The notes under the pieces were generated by a model. The model saw nothing but the letters and a program-made list of their open reading frames with translations, was not told the DNA's origin and made no database searches. Position numbers and translations under genes: made by a program. From Cliona cf. orientalis (lineage: Eukaryota; Porifera; Demospongiae; Clionaida; Clionaidae): a stretch of 64,000 bases of DNA. The DNA is taken from assembly GCA_963930775.1 (NCBI GenBank), contig OZ005705.1, positions 1,364,001-1,428,000 on the forward strand. Direction: 5' to 3'. This document shows positions 22,076 to 35,106 of the stretch, piece by piece. Every line of letters starts with the position of its first letter. The first letter of the stretch is position 1.

Positions 22076-25000
22076 TTATATGATGTATCTTACCTTGAAT
22101 AGTTGTAGCTGATTTGTGACACGGTGGGAGGGAGGGATGAGTTGATTGCTCTGAAGTAACAAGAGCACAAGAATCAGACATTCCTCCGTAGTCATTTCCA
22201 GGGATTCAGCGTTTGTTGAAAAAGTGGGCCGGCGACAGCTTCCCTCCTATATTATGTATATAGAAATAATTCCATTGATGCCGAATAAAACTATTATTCA
22301 TAAGCTTACTAATTGACACTGAAACAGCAATTTTAACACAAGAGAATTTTTGAACTTGTCATCACCAGCAGGATGTAGATCTGGTAGTCCTATGTGATAA
22401 TCATTAATTGTGCTGATGTAGCAATGCACTAATCAAGTCAAGTGATTTTCCTCACCATCCCTCCTACCCGTGAACTTATCCAATAGTGCACAACCATGGA
22501 CAAGTGATGGAGAAAAAAACATCCGACAGATCACATTCAACATCCATACCTACAATCGGTCAAGTATTGTTGATGTTTATAGAGTTGCTTTGCTGGTGCA
22601 AACTCACAGTGAGATAGGCCTTCTTGTTTCGGTCGACTATCTTAAACTGAAATGCAGCGTTTGACCGCGAGAAAGATATCAATCTCCTCGCTAAATAATT
22701 CTCGAAACTTTTCCAAGTATCTTTAAGTTCTATGCTCTGGAGATGATCATGATGGCTGGCATCCAAAACTTGCAATTTTGACCGCTGTATCTGAAACACC
22801 ATAGCATCTTTTGTGTCTGCACTAGCACCTAGCAATTGCATGGATAAATCACATGTAGATCTGACGACCATTACCCAATCACAATGTGTGACATAAATAC
22901 CTTGATCGGTCACCACACTTCCAAGACATAGCAAGCATCGCTGACAGTGTATCTTGTTACCATCCTCCTCCTGTTTAGTAGAACATGAACGAATTATGTA
23001 CTGTCATGCTCTTGACGATTTCATTACATCTCTACACATGTACAACATCAGACCACACTAATTAGAGGAATGCTAACAAACAAGGTTAGGTGCAGACAGC
23101 CGTATTAATTGGATTAAGGAGTGTCAATGGCTTACAATTTGTGTAATTACCACTGCACGACAGAAATGCTCATTTCCAATAAGAGTGAGGTTATATGTGC
23201 GCCGTCATCCACCACAAAACATAACAGTCAAGGCCACCCTACGTCTACTGTAATACACTGTTGCATGCTAAACCCACATCAGGATGTGGGCTGGAATATG
23301 ATACTAGCTCATCCATACAATAACTAGATTGAGGTTTGGAATCCACTTAATGGTTTCATAAGGGTACACTATTCTCAGCAGCCTATATAATAGAGAAGCC
23401 AGAAATCACATCCACTGCTCACATGTACATGTATAGTATCCCATAGGGAAGAAGATGAGTGATAAACTGAGTTCTCTGTAAAAATGAATTCCGAGAGGGA
23501 GCTACTGAAAGGAAGCCACTGTGAATAGTAGTGCATACCGCGACACGCCATCTCTCTACGGTACAGGCTAAATGTTTACGGTAATACTTAATTATTGTCT
23601 ACATGTATAGCAGCACACAAGACCAAATTAGCATCGCAAGTCGTGCTGAACACAAATAACGGTAGCTACATGTAGGTAAAATGCATAGAACTATGCTAAC
23701 AAGCCTCAGATTAATAATTGTTTACAGTACACAGACTCTAGTGACTACATGCAGCCTATGGAATTGATAGCATGCAGAACACAGTAACTGTAAAAGTACG
23801 CTATAATACCGGTATTCTTTCTAAGAGCTCCACCAAAGCTACCACCATGTCAGTAACAACAATAGGGAGTAGCTATATACTTTAAGTAGCTTTATGTTAC
23901 ACATAATACAGCGAACACCTAACACAATGCATTATACGTGTACCTCTATTATACCTTGCTTTTAATGACAACTCTGTTACTATCCAAAGCCGTCCCTCTA
24001 ATGACCAACTGGGAACTGCTGATGAGGCAGTCGTCTTCTTTGGGTACTAGCTTAGTATGATCCGCTGACAAGTGGGTGTGGTCGTCTTCCTCTCCTCCTC
24101 CTCCTCCTCCTCCTCCGTGGGTGTGGCAAAAGAAGCTTCCACTAAGCTCCTCCCATCCGTCCGAGGGTAGAGGAAGAACCCTCTTGAATACACTACACCA
24201 TGACATGACTGCAATAACGTTTTTGCTCTCATGACAGCAAGAGTGGATAAGAAAGAGAGGATGTCTGATAACCTCTCTTTCTCTCCTACTCTCAGTAGTG
24301 TACAGGGGAACCCTCTATAAAGACACAGCTGAATGAGGATGATATTTCCCTTAACCAAGACACTATGCATGGTCCTAGCTACATAGAAATGAGTACAAAC
24401 TATCCCTGAAATGAGGACATCTCCTTTAATCAGGATACTTTAATTAAGCTGCCCTGAGGGAGTCTAGAATAGAGGGGTTGCACTGTATACAAGAGAAGAT
24501 GTTTGATCATGATGCTAGGATGGAAACATGCAGTTTACCAGCTCACAACAAACCACTAAACTTGTTTGAACCCTACAAACACTTGTACCTACATGGCGTA
24601 ACTAATAATTCAGACAGCAGGTATCATGAGGTATGCCTACATATACATACATAGTACACAGCTATGTATATACATAATCAATTTAATGCTAAGCCATCAA
24701 AGCTGTACAAGACAAGCAAAGAAGAAGCTACAAAACTTCACCATTAAAGGGTGCACATTTAGCGTAGTCTGATGGCAACATCACTACATCGCCCATACCA
24801 CCCACCTGATGCAATAGCAGTACAGTGAGCTAATATAGTTAGTATAATTACTGACAATCACTAGATTAGAGTGCCACAGCACCACACCCTGAGTACTAAT
24901 CGGGTTATTGCCATATTGTATTATTGCTGTGCAATGACTGGTTCAGTTTCAGTGTACCACTTAAAGGTAGAGTCATTGAAAGACACAACACAAGTACCGA

Positions 25001-25767
25001 TAACATTTGCAGCACTCGAAACAACAATAACTGAATAGGTTTTTTCCATGTAAGGTTATGCCTACAAGTGGTATCTCGGAACACACAATGTCATACACAT
25101 CAAAGAGCAAATCCGTTTCAATATCAGCCAGGCATTAAAATATACATGCAAGAATACACAGCGTCACGAGTCCTTGTTATAGAACGGGAAAGTAGTTTTT
25201 CTGGTATGATTTATAAACTTTGGGGCCCAAGATCATAGCTATTATAAACATTACTAAAAAGGCAATTGGGGATTAGAAGAATAATCCAATATCGGTAAAC
25301 ATATTATGATTATATATTTTTCATATGCAAATATGGTCGAGATCTTACTAGTCCCTTAGTGAGAGCTCTGCTTGACAGAAAGCACATCTCAGACTCAGTC
25401 TACACTGCTCTGCTCCGTATTCTGCCAGCTCATCTTTAGGTACAATAAACGAGGGGCAGATGGGGAATTCCCCACCTCCTCTCGTCTGATTGGTTTCCCT
25501 TGTAATCTCAAACCGCATGTTGAGTCCCTCTCCGCGAACCAGCTTCATCTCCCTGCATGTTCTTATGCTCAGTTCCGGCGCGACCCAGCTACAAAGTCTG
25601 ATTCCTTCCAAATTAGTTTTGCCCCTATCATTTTCTTCACCATCAGCGGGGTGGTAAGTTATGCTGTTTTTGGTAAAGGAGAAGCTTTCAGTGCACCTTC
25701 CAGCTAGGTTGACCTGGGCGATCTCGATTCTCGGCAAAAATTCCACAAAGAAAGTTGGAAGAGACAT
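22076..25767 (-). CDS. UBE3D: E3 ubiquitin-protein ligase E3D
   Basis: UBE3D is an atypical E3 that binds E2 enzymes through a HECT-like C-terminal region. Six exons in frame: 25767-25349, 24192-23955, 22970-22608, 22549-22468, 22389-22310, 22246-22076; 450 aa against about 390 in human. Diagnostic matches are FKRVLPLPSDGWEELSG and KEDDCLISSSQLVI in the middle, CQRCLLCLG, and a C-terminal helix (TTEECLILVLLLLQSNQL). Two CxxC pairs (CAFC and CQRC) may bind metal. ATG 25767 is the first Met that fits the family; upstream in-frame codons have no similarity. The last five codons (VRYII) read through a possible donor at 22093, so the extreme C-terminus could instead splice onward. A run of eight Gly codons (~24087-24116) comes from a TCC repeat. 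Divergent with TENT5. Confidence 0.9.
22971..23954 (-). other. UBE3D intron 2
   Basis: Nearly 1 kb between exons 2 and 3. Mixed, moderately AT-rich sequence with no supported exon on either strand and no recognisable repeat. Confidence 0.6.
24193..25348 (-). other. UBE3D intron 1, carrying an inverted-repeat element
   Basis: This 1.16-kb intron contains the element at 24301-24485 (described separately). The rest is AT-rich with no coding signal. Confidence 0.65.
24301..24485 (-). mobile_element. MITE-like element, copy 1
   Basis: Read on the minus strand, this ~185-base unit aligns through its length with 35393-35574 (plus). Shared blocks are CCCCTCTATT, CCTGATTAAAGGAG, TGTCCTCATTTCAGGG, ATGCATAGTGTCTTG and TTTATAGAGGG. 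The ends are imperfect inverted repeats of about 16 bases (GGAACCCTCTATA and its complement). No open frame, so it looks like a non-autonomous DNA transposon remnant. Confidence 0.7.
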
Positions 25768-26606
25768 CTTGAGGCTCAATGGAAGCACGTGGCTGGAGGT
25801 GTGGCACGGGCGGAGTTCAGTTATGCGCATGCGCACACGGGCACAAATGCGCAAATTGGAGAACAAGCTTTGACGTCACGCATTGTGTGGGCGGTAACTA
25901 TAGCGATATGACCAATGAGTGAGCAGGTTTTTTCCTGTTGCCATGCCAAGGCGCTAGGCAGGATGCGTTGTAATGCATGCTAAAATGCGCTGTATCATTG
26001 CAGTGCGGACGTGCCTGATGTTGTGACTCGGTGTGTTGCATCAAAGGGACCAAGTCAGGGAACTCTAGCTCCGTCTGTTAGAAGTTGTATCGTCGCGCCT
26101 CACACAAACTCGGGCCGCCTTCGCACGCTAAACTAAACTTCTGGATTCGGAGTGTCAGAGTTCTTCGGCAAGCACGGTACCCTGCGACTATACATACGAT
26201 CCAGCTCCCCACACCTACCCTGCAAGCCAGCGCCAGCGCCAGGAGTCTCACACTTGAACTTCATCATCTGCACTTCACTCAAGTACTTATTCGATATCTA
26301 GTGACTGAAAGGAGCCAGCATTTGGACCACGAGGTAGGCTATTGCGCGTATAGCTGCATTCGTGGTGGCGAGTACTGAAGACTGTGCGATTGTGCGAGAG
26401 AGAGAAAAGGATAGCATTGTAACAGTATCATCAGGTTATTTGCAAGGGATGAGCTTTCTATCATGTTCAGGGGAAAAACACCGGCTTGAATGAAAATTGA
26501 TTTACTCTAGATTTGTCCTGAGAGGTGCTAACCATCATTCATAGTCTTATTAATTTGTTGTGTATTTTATCTTCTACTTTTCCCACACTCCAATAGAGCA
26601 GACATC
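25768..26606. promoter_or_regulatory. Divergent UBE3D/TENT5 promoter with NRF1-like, CRE and CCAAT motifs
   Basis: Just upstream of the UBE3D ATG lie a 12-base palindrome TGCGCATGCGCA (25824-25835), the NRF1 consensus; a perfect CRE TGACGTCA (25871-25878); and a CCAAT box (25912-25916). GC content is higher than around it. The TENT5 side continues with a probable non-coding first exon ending at a GAG|GTAGGC donor near 26331 and an acceptor (ccaatag) just before 26600. Motif identities are from known consensus sequences; activity is inferred. Confidence 0.6.
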
Positions 26607-28001
26607 ATGGAAGAGACGCATTCCCTCGACTACGACCAAGTGGAGAAACTATACAGAGTCCTCACGGAGCCTATCGACATATACCCTGCAGACAACTTTC
26701 CAACGTTGAGCATTGCCCCTGCCAGCTTTGTCAAGGTGGTACGGACACGCCTCGTTCAGAAGGGCATTCAGATCAGAGACATTCGAATGAATGGCAGTGC
26801 AGCTAGCTACTGCTTGTGTAAAGACAGCGACGGCCAACCCCCGGTCCGTTACAATGACATTGACCTCATATTTGGGGTTTCCATCGAGCGTGAAAATGAT
26901 TTCCACGTGATCAAGGAAGAGGTTTTGACATCCCTCTTGGAGTTCTTCCCAGAAGAGGTAACAAAGAAGAATATCGGGTCTCAGTTGCTCGAAGAGACCT
27001 ACATGAAGAAGATGGTACTAGTGTCTGACGCAAACAACAGATGGTCCCTCTTTTCGCTTGGCTGTCAGCCCACTGATCATATCAGCATTGAACTAAAATT
27101 TGTCAGCGAGATCAAGAGAAAATTCGAGTTCACCGTCGACTCTTTTCAGATCATTCTCGATTCCTACTTTGATTTTGGCCAGTGTGCCGAGGAGAGCCCA
27201 GTCTCCATCACCCCCACCTTTTTCCCCTCCGTCCAAGCTATCTCAGTGTACAGCGACTACTCAGAGGCGCTAGAACACTTGAACAATCGTCTCATTCACA
27301 CTGTTGCCCCTGAGGAAATTAGGGGTGGAGGCCTGTTGAAATATTGCAGCCTATTGGTCAATGGCTATCAGCCAGCCGACAAGGAAAAAATGATGAGCCT
27401 CGAGCCGTACATGTGTAGCAGATTCTTTATTGATTTTTCTTCAGCCGAGATGCAGCACAGCAAGATTATGAAATGTGCCGAGACGAGATTTCTCCAACGA
27501 GGAGATGTCTTGGGATGTTTGAGTTTCTTGGATGTTCTCTACAACACTGTGTCCTCTCGAGCAAGATGTCTAATGGAGAGTCAGAAATACGAGACCATTT
27601 CTGTGATTTCGAGAATTCGGCATATGATTGTCTTTCCGTATTCCTACTACTACCCATTCCCACAGCCTTGTGTGCCAATCTCTGGCTTTGGTGGTGGGGT
27701 CACGGGTGGTTCCGCCTCGTCCTACTACCACCACAACCATCACTCACAGCAAAGTGGCCCGTCCAACGAGTACCACTATCACCACCACCATCATCACTAT
27801 GGCAACCAAGAGTTGTCCAGAACTTCCCCTCCCCCTCCTCCTCCCCACTGGCAACACCATCGAAGACCAAATGGCTATCGTCGAAACTACCATAATCATC
27901 ACCACTCTCGTTCTCGTTCTAGCTCTCCTCGCCAAGATGAGCCTTGGATGTCTCAAAATTCCTTAACTGCAACTGCTCAGTCAGCAGAAGTGAAGTCATA
28001 G
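26607..28001 (+). CDS. TENT5: Terminal nucleotidyltransferase 5 (FAM46-type non-canonical poly(A) polymerase)
   Basis: TENT5 proteins add poly(A) to mRNA 3' ends, often mRNAs of secreted proteins. One coding exon, 464 aa. The nucleotidyltransferase core is complete: MNGSAAS (Gly63-Ser64), catalytic NDIDLIF (Asp84 and Asp86) and the third acidic residue in IELKF (Glu162). Other family blocks are VDSFQIILDSYFDF, EEIRGGGLLKYCSLLV and EPYMCSRFFIDF. Vertebrates have four copies, and this single gene cannot be assigned to one of them. The C-terminal ~120 residues are unlike vertebrate TENT5: a Gly/Ser stretch, then His-rich (YHYHHHHHHYG), a Pro6 run, and an Arg/Ser-rich end. ATG 26607 follows an acceptor by a few bases, implying an upstream non-coding exon. 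Confidence 0.93.
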   Translation: MEETHSLDYDQVEKLYRVLTEPIDIYPADNFPTLSIAPASFVKVVRTRLVQKGIQIRDIRMNGSAASYCLCKDSDGQPPVRYNDIDLIFGVSIERENDFHVIKEEVLTSLLEFFPEEVTKKNIGSQLLEETYMKKMVLVSDANNRWSLFSLGCQPTDHISIELKFVSEIKRKFEFTVDSFQIILDSYFDFGQCAEESPVSITPTFFPSVQAISVYSDYSEALEHLNNRLIHTVAPEEIRGGGLLKYCSLLVNGYQPADKEKMMSLEPYMCSRFFIDFSSAEMQHSKIMKCAETRFLQRGDVLGCLSFLDVLYNTVSSRARCLMESQKYETISVISRIRHMIVFPYSYYYPFPQPCVPISGFGGGVTGGSASSYYHHNHHSQQSGPSNEYHYHHHHHHYGNQELSRTSPPPPPPHWQHHRRPNGYRRNYHNHHHSRSRSSSPRQDEPWMSQNSLTATAQSAEVKS

Positions 28002-31000
28002 CCATTCCGAAAAAAAATTTATCTTCCGTCTATTCGTATATTGTTCCCCTTACTCAAAACTATTTGATACATGTATCATTTTTTTGTGAATGGCTGTACA
28101 AGTTCAACTGATTCAGTGACTGTAATTATCATTGTTGACTCTCAGTATTTGCCAAACTCTGTATACCGTTTTTATTGGGTTTTTGTTTCTTGTTGAGTAC
28201 AATGTATATACATTTTTCCTTTCTGTCTGTCCGTCTGTCTATCTATCTGTGTGCTATTGACGAACAAACTCCAAACGACCTAAACCTGTACAAAAATTTT
28301 ACAATCATAAAACAAACCAGAAAATACTGAGTTCAACCTGAGCTGTTCATTTTGTCCGTTTTTTTTTCATTGTCAATCTCAAGGTTGGAAGAGAGAAGAG
28401 ATCTAACAAATTATATCATAATATCTTCACCTTTTCTTTCATTATGTATTTTTTTTGTTTTCAATCCTGTGTGATTACCAGTTACAAAAAAAAAAAAAAA
28501 GAATTGTTCAGCTCCCAACAAAAATTCACAAATTGTAAATTTTTCATATTCTGGCTAACTCTCATAACAATCCTTGTGCAGGAAAGATCTCAAAAAGCCC
28601 TACCTAATTTTCCAATCCAGCCCTTGTCATACGTACGTACGTGTGTGTGTGTGTATGTGTTGCTATGCCTGCTTACGTAACTGGTCTATTTTCTCTAAAG
28701 TATTTCCTTCTGTTTCTCCCTCCCTTTCCTCTAGCGCTCCATTTTTATCTCTTCCTGTTTTCAGTCTCATCTCCATTATTGACCATCTCCCCGGCCAGCT
28801 GTCACATGGACTAGGCCCGAGCCATTTCACTTCAAAAACTGTGTCACTCATCAATCGTGACGTCATACAATACCTACTCTGTTGTTCTGTATACACTGAG
28901 TAATACTCTGTTGGCATATTATGTACATACATTTCAAGCACTTGTATTGCATTGTGTCATCATCCACTTCTGGTTCTGAGTTGTGTAACCATTCATATTA
29001 TTATGCATCAGTGCCTGTCTACATTATGCTAACAAAAAAATTATAATATCATTCCAAGTTTTGTTCAGAAGCAAAGAGCCGCAACGTAGCGTTGTTTATG
29101 GTTTGCCTTCTGTCAATACCGTGCATCGCTAAACCCAAACACTCCGTAGTGCACAAATTTTACATGTGTATCAATCAACGAACAATTTGCACCATAAGAA
29201 AGCCTCTAGGATCGTACACAACTTTCTACTACTTCACATTCAGTCTAGTATATAGGCCACTGCATCGTACACAATAATAATAATTATTAACGTTTTAGCT
29301 TACAAAAGTAATATTGTGTCTGTTCGGTATTACGGTTGTATGAGTGTGCGTGTGCGTGTGGAGGGGGGGGGGAGGGAAAGATTTGCAATCTGTACGAGTG
29401 GGAAAGTACCCTATTTCCCTACACCTCGATCAACATGTGTGTGTACACTTGAGATATGACATGCGCATAGGAAACGAGAGGATAATCGCCCGTTGCTCAA
29501 ACTATTGAGTGCGTGCTGCGGTGATGATGGTAGTAATTGCTATACGTGATTACGTGCCTGCCAAAGAAATGTTTCCAAACAAAGCAATATCCTCCGGCTC
29601 CCAGAGACCTGTGAGACTGCTTGCCGAAGCCAAGTTGGAAGAATGCAAATCAACTTACCAGACTGTGCTTCTTGTTGTAGGGTACGAGATAGCCAGGGGC
29701 ACAAACTGCCAAACTTAGATGAGTCAGGATAAACACCTAACTATATAGTTAGCATTCCTTCTCTCAAGTTAATCAAGTTATAACTCTTCTGCCATGGAAG
29801 GCGATCATCAGATGTGGCCATAAAGAGCACCAGAGGGGTCAAGTATCTTGCTTGACCTCATCAAGAGGTGGAACTGTACATAAAATTTAAGGGCTTCACA
29901 CTTCTACATACATACAATGTCATACTAGTACATCCTGGAATGGGAGCAACCACACATACGTCCAGTGAACCACAATAGGTCCTCTGTAAGCCCAAATAAG
30001 GTTATTCTGAAAGCCTTTGACACCTGGGATCTGGAAAGATCTCTAGCTATATATATTGTTGTACCAAGAGTAAGGGAAATTAGGTAGCTATATTATAGCT
30101 GTGTTGGCTATGTTTTTTAACATTGCAAAAAAAAAAAAAAAAAAACATGCATGAGAAATAGATTCTGGGTAAGAGGCTACTACTGCCCTGATTGCTGAAG
30201 TGTAAAAGACCCCCTCCCTCCCTCCCCCCATTTGATTATGGGCAAGCTTAGTTAGCTACCATTAAAATTTGTTGCATTAGCACTTACTGTGCAATATATT
30301 ACACACACTGACACTTGATAGCTTAATAAGCTGCAAGTCTAAGGCTCTTAGTATTAAAGGGAGTGCACAAAGACTTCTGCAGAATTAGCGAATTCCTCGA
30401 GCAAACCTGTGGAATCAGCTAATGAATACGAGCCAAATTCCACCGAACAGACTTTAAAAAATCCAGGCACATTGCTAAGAGTGCATATTCACTTGAACTG
30501 TCAATCCGATAAATCCCATTGACTGGCAATGAATAACCCTTTTCGCCTCATTAACAGCTGCCCTCCCATGGCACATGATGGCCAGTACCACATGGTGGGC
30601 CAAGAGTATGCATAGCCTGCTCATAAACAAACATGGAAGTCTATTAGATTCGATGGTGCATGGCAAGGTACTGTAGAGGTATGTGTAATGTCATTAGAAG
30701 GTGTACTCAGGTACTCATTATTAAGTTTAGCAAGTGGATCTGAAATGAATTCTTGTGGGGTGATATAATTCATTTAAACACAGTACACATTCCCATACAG
30801 TTATATCACTAGGAAGTTACTACATGTACGTTGGTGGTGGTATCAGTAATGGCCAATCAGCAGCACTCAATAACCATCTCACTTCCACAATGCATGCTAC
30901 ACACTTGCTGTAAGTCAATCCAGTGACAGTCTACAAAATATTATATACAACTCTCGATCAAGTACAGTACGTAATTTGTAGTTCCCAGCACTATTCCCAT

Positions 31001-31246
31001 AACAGAGAACCATCGTATCTATGACAAAGAAACACAAGACTTGATACACAAATAATATTATAGCGCCCATTTCATGATTCTCTATGTCCCAACAATACCA
31101 TTTTCAAAGTTTATGGATACAAATTAAATACCGAAAATTATATATTATATTCTGTATAGGGTCACTGCAGAGCCAGTACCTGATGTTATAGTAACAATAA
31201 TAATAATAATGCTGTCATCAACAAAAAATAGCCCAAGCACGTATGT
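28002..31246. other. Convergent spacer between TENT5 and DDX18
   Basis: About 3.2 kb. The first few hundred bases should be TENT5 3' UTR. It contains simple runs, namely poly-A at about 28487-28500 and 30127-30144, a GT repeat at about 28641-28655 and a G-run near 29363, but no supported exon. Small open frames on both strands lack recognisable protein features. Confidence 0.6.
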
Positions 31247-34200
31247 CTAGCGTACAAACTGTCTCTTGTCAGAAACTGAAGTCCACTTTTTGAATTTCTT
31301 TGACTTGTCCACTGCCTTCCTCTTCTGCCAGCCATAGCCCCCGGGCTTGCCTGACGACCGATGCGTCTTCTTACCACCGCTGTGGACACCTAGAGTGTGC
31401 TCTAAATTAAGGAAACAACAAAAAAATTTTCAATTTTTCTTGGCTAAACTACGTACATATAATATTATTATATCCTGTATGGGAAATGGTAAGAACAAAA
31501 TTGACCAAGTATGATGGTTGGCCACATCTACCAGAATTATGTAGTTAATCGTGTCAAACAGTCGACAAAAAGCAAAAAGAACAGATCTAAACATTACACA
31601 CAGCAAATACTAGAAGAATGCAAGCACATAATTATTATAAAGATCTATAGCTAGAATTTAATTATTATTAATCCTTTTTTAATAAAGTGAGTAAACTTTC
31701 ATGGATCACTAGTAGTATACAGATGACATCACAATGCCAACAACAGCTACAGAAAGGAAGAGGACAAACTGGCAACAGTAAACACAGCTGCCCTGCAGTG
31801 GCCCAAAGTGACATCATCCACTGAATGATGAATATTATTATTATACACTAACCATGATTACTGTTTAGATGCATATAAACACATTACATAGGGAGAGGGA
31901 GCAGGACCATCAATAAATATTGCGATATTATCTTCAGGAGGGAGAAATCAGGCATGTTCCAATACCACTTAATCTATGCACACTTAGGTAAGGGAAATAC
32001 CAATCTCTGACCTGGTCATACTATCAGTAATTACAGAGAGTCCGAGGAGGAGGGGGGGGGGGGATACCATAGTACCCGACCCCCTGCTGCATATTATTAC
32101 AGTGAATCCCTCATATGCATAGTACAAATAATACCATCAAAAGTTAATTCATTAAGATCTAGGTACATTAGGTAATACAAGGAAAGGCCAACTGTTACGC
32201 TACTCCACATGACATAAACGTACAAGGTTGCCCGCATATCAAATTTCAATACATAGCCAACACAAGCATCCCTGTCTCAGCAATGAGTGAGTCGGCAGTA
32301 CATATCACCAGACGTCAGAGACAGTAAGACGGCATCAAATTTACATACGTACCAAGTCAAGAACTAACTCTTTGATATTCAATATGGTCTGCTATGCTAA
32401 TTTCCTTTTGCACGAAACAGCCCATGTGTGCTATATAGTATTACACCTAAGCTCATAGTGATCATTTCGCCTTGTCTAAAAAAAAGCATTACAAGGCTAA
32501 AGTTATAGTGTGCGTATGCGCACTAAATTCTTGGGGCCTGATCAAAGGCAGAGAAAAACCACACCCCTTGTTGCTATGGTGACATATTTCCATCCAGATC
32601 AAGACACAGGACTTCGTTTTTGAGGCTATAGTGAACAGCTAGGGCTTGGAGTAGATCATCTGTGACCACCATCACGATAAAAGGTGCAAGTAGAGGCGGC
32701 TGGGTAAAAAGCTCCGTCAAGGCTTTGTAGCTACTACCACCGTCACAAGACAGTCACTGTACATGTGAAGCATTGTTAGCAACAGAGTAGGGACAAAATA
32801 GGTTACTACCAGTCATCTGCGAAATGAGCTAACACTTACAAATCCCGTGTGCCTTGACAGTACGTGATTTAACCAATCTCACCACTGACTGTGGCCTGAT
32901 ATAATATTATACCAATTAAGCACGAGATCATGAAAATGTAGTACTACTATGTAGAGCACATGCATGTAGCAAATGCACGCACAATTATTCATCCCTAGCT
33001 AGCTACTTACTACATTACTACACCAACAATGGTGCCTTAGTATGTACTGCTAGCTAGCTGTACATGCATTCAGTGCTACTCTCTGGAACCCACTTCCCAA
33101 CCTATTGAACTGTCCATCAATTACGCTCACTCGGTACTCAACCAAAATGATAGAAATAGAAAGCTTCACACAAACAGACTATCAGACAATATAATATGGT
33201 GCTCTAATGTAGGGCATTGAGTACTATGTAACTCCTGGACCCAGCCAAATTCTCAATATTATTATAATAATAATATTATTATTAGCTGACTTAAAAGTAA
33301 AATGGAATGTTATATTTATATAATATAAGAGCAGCCTTAGAACTTCAGTGTCTCCCTCTAGGTATTCAGGAAATGGCACAGTTGTAAATCCCATTAATCA
33401 GTACTCAAGGAGACAACTTCAATGTTCACATAATATGGGGGAAAGTTATATACAGTAACTTGTATTGCTGCTTGTAATTAGCAGTTGGTAAAAAAAAAAG
33501 CTAAGAGCTAATCTCCTGAATGAGAGAGGCGTGGGAACCAGGCCACCAATGTATACATGTGTACCTTGATAGGACAGGGCAAACAGCTGCCAGTAAGGTT
33601 GAAGTGTGTGGGTATGTACATGCACATGTACATGTACAGTCCAATGGAACACAATAATTATACCACCTTCATGCATAATGCAGTTCAGCACAGGGTGCAC
33701 ATGGAGTAGTACACTGAGTTCCTGTCATGTGCACTTTCCTACCCCCTCACTATCAAGAGCACATTCTTAACTAGATGGTCATTAATTGAGTAGCTGCACT
33801 TTTCCAGTACCCATACACTACATAACTCTCTTACATAACACACACACATGTAGGGGATTTGGGAGAAGGTATCCAGTTACAGGGAAACCTTTCATTTGAG
33901 TGTTTCTAAAAGGTCATGATTACTGCTGAGGATGTTAGGAGGGGTTGGGTGACAGCTGTTTGTAATTAGCTAGACTTATACAACAGCTCAGAGGTTTGTG
34001 GATTGGCCAGTGGGTAGCAGGACTGAGGGGGGAGAGAGGTACACATTAGACACAGTCACGGTATGCTTCAAGGGAACTGGAAATAGCTGAGAAAGCGAGT
34101 TAGACATTTACCATTAGCTTGATTATTATTCAAAGAAGATGTAATTGTACATCCACAACAAATTGGGAGCAACATTTGTTAACAGAATTAGCCAGGCAGT

Positions 34201-35072
34201 GCGTGATAATGTGGCTAGTATATACAGTGAACTCGGACGAAGTGATAATTATGCAAATTGAAACACCAAAGCTGAGGGTAATCTTTTAGACACAATCACA
34301 GTGATAAAAAGGCTTATAATAGGAGCTTATGCAGCCTCATTATAATAACATACATGAGTACTAGTAGCTACCACATAATATTATGCTCCTGATAATATTA
34401 TATTATAACGAACTGTATGGACTACTAAGTTAGCATGAGGTGCCTCAATTCTGAAGCTGCTCTCTGCGATAATGGTACATCAGTCTAGGAGTGTACTACA
34501 TTAGCAAATTGATACAGATTGGCCTAACAAAAAGAATCCACTTCAAAATTAACAAAGACCCCTTTCAAAATTTGGTCTACCAATGACAAGTTGCATTAAA
34601 AGAACCCAGCATATGATTTATTTGGTATTTCCACCAAAGCACCCACTTCACAATCTACTTGCTACCAATAATAGCACTAAGAAAACCCGTAAAATAAAAT
34701 CTGAATGGTCTACGCATTACATTACAATCTACGTCTTAATATAATATCACTGTGACAAAAATTAACGTTACCAGCGAAATACACTGCAGCAAATTCCATT
34801 TCAGCCCAGGATTGTGTGTACGCAACTGTAAGTTGTTGTTAGTTCAAATAGTCACAATGAAGTCGTTGAGAGTATACACAGGAAAGAAGCTCGACTATGT
34901 GGTAAGTGATGGCTACGGCTGTAGACTATAGTACGTGTTATACAGCTACGACTAAGGCAAGCTAGCTAGCTGGAGCAGCACCAACAAGCTGGGTATTGTG
35001 CCTTGGACTTTAGAGCAGCATTTAGACACACTAGTATGTATATATGGTGGTACGTGCTGGATGTTCTTTCTC

Positions 35073-35106
<34 letters not shown>

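Noticed and set aside
28002-31246. tRNA or other RNA gene in the large spacer
   Set aside because: No A-box/B-box pair or cloverleaf was recognised by eye here or elsewhere in the window; a tRNAscan-SE run would be decisive.
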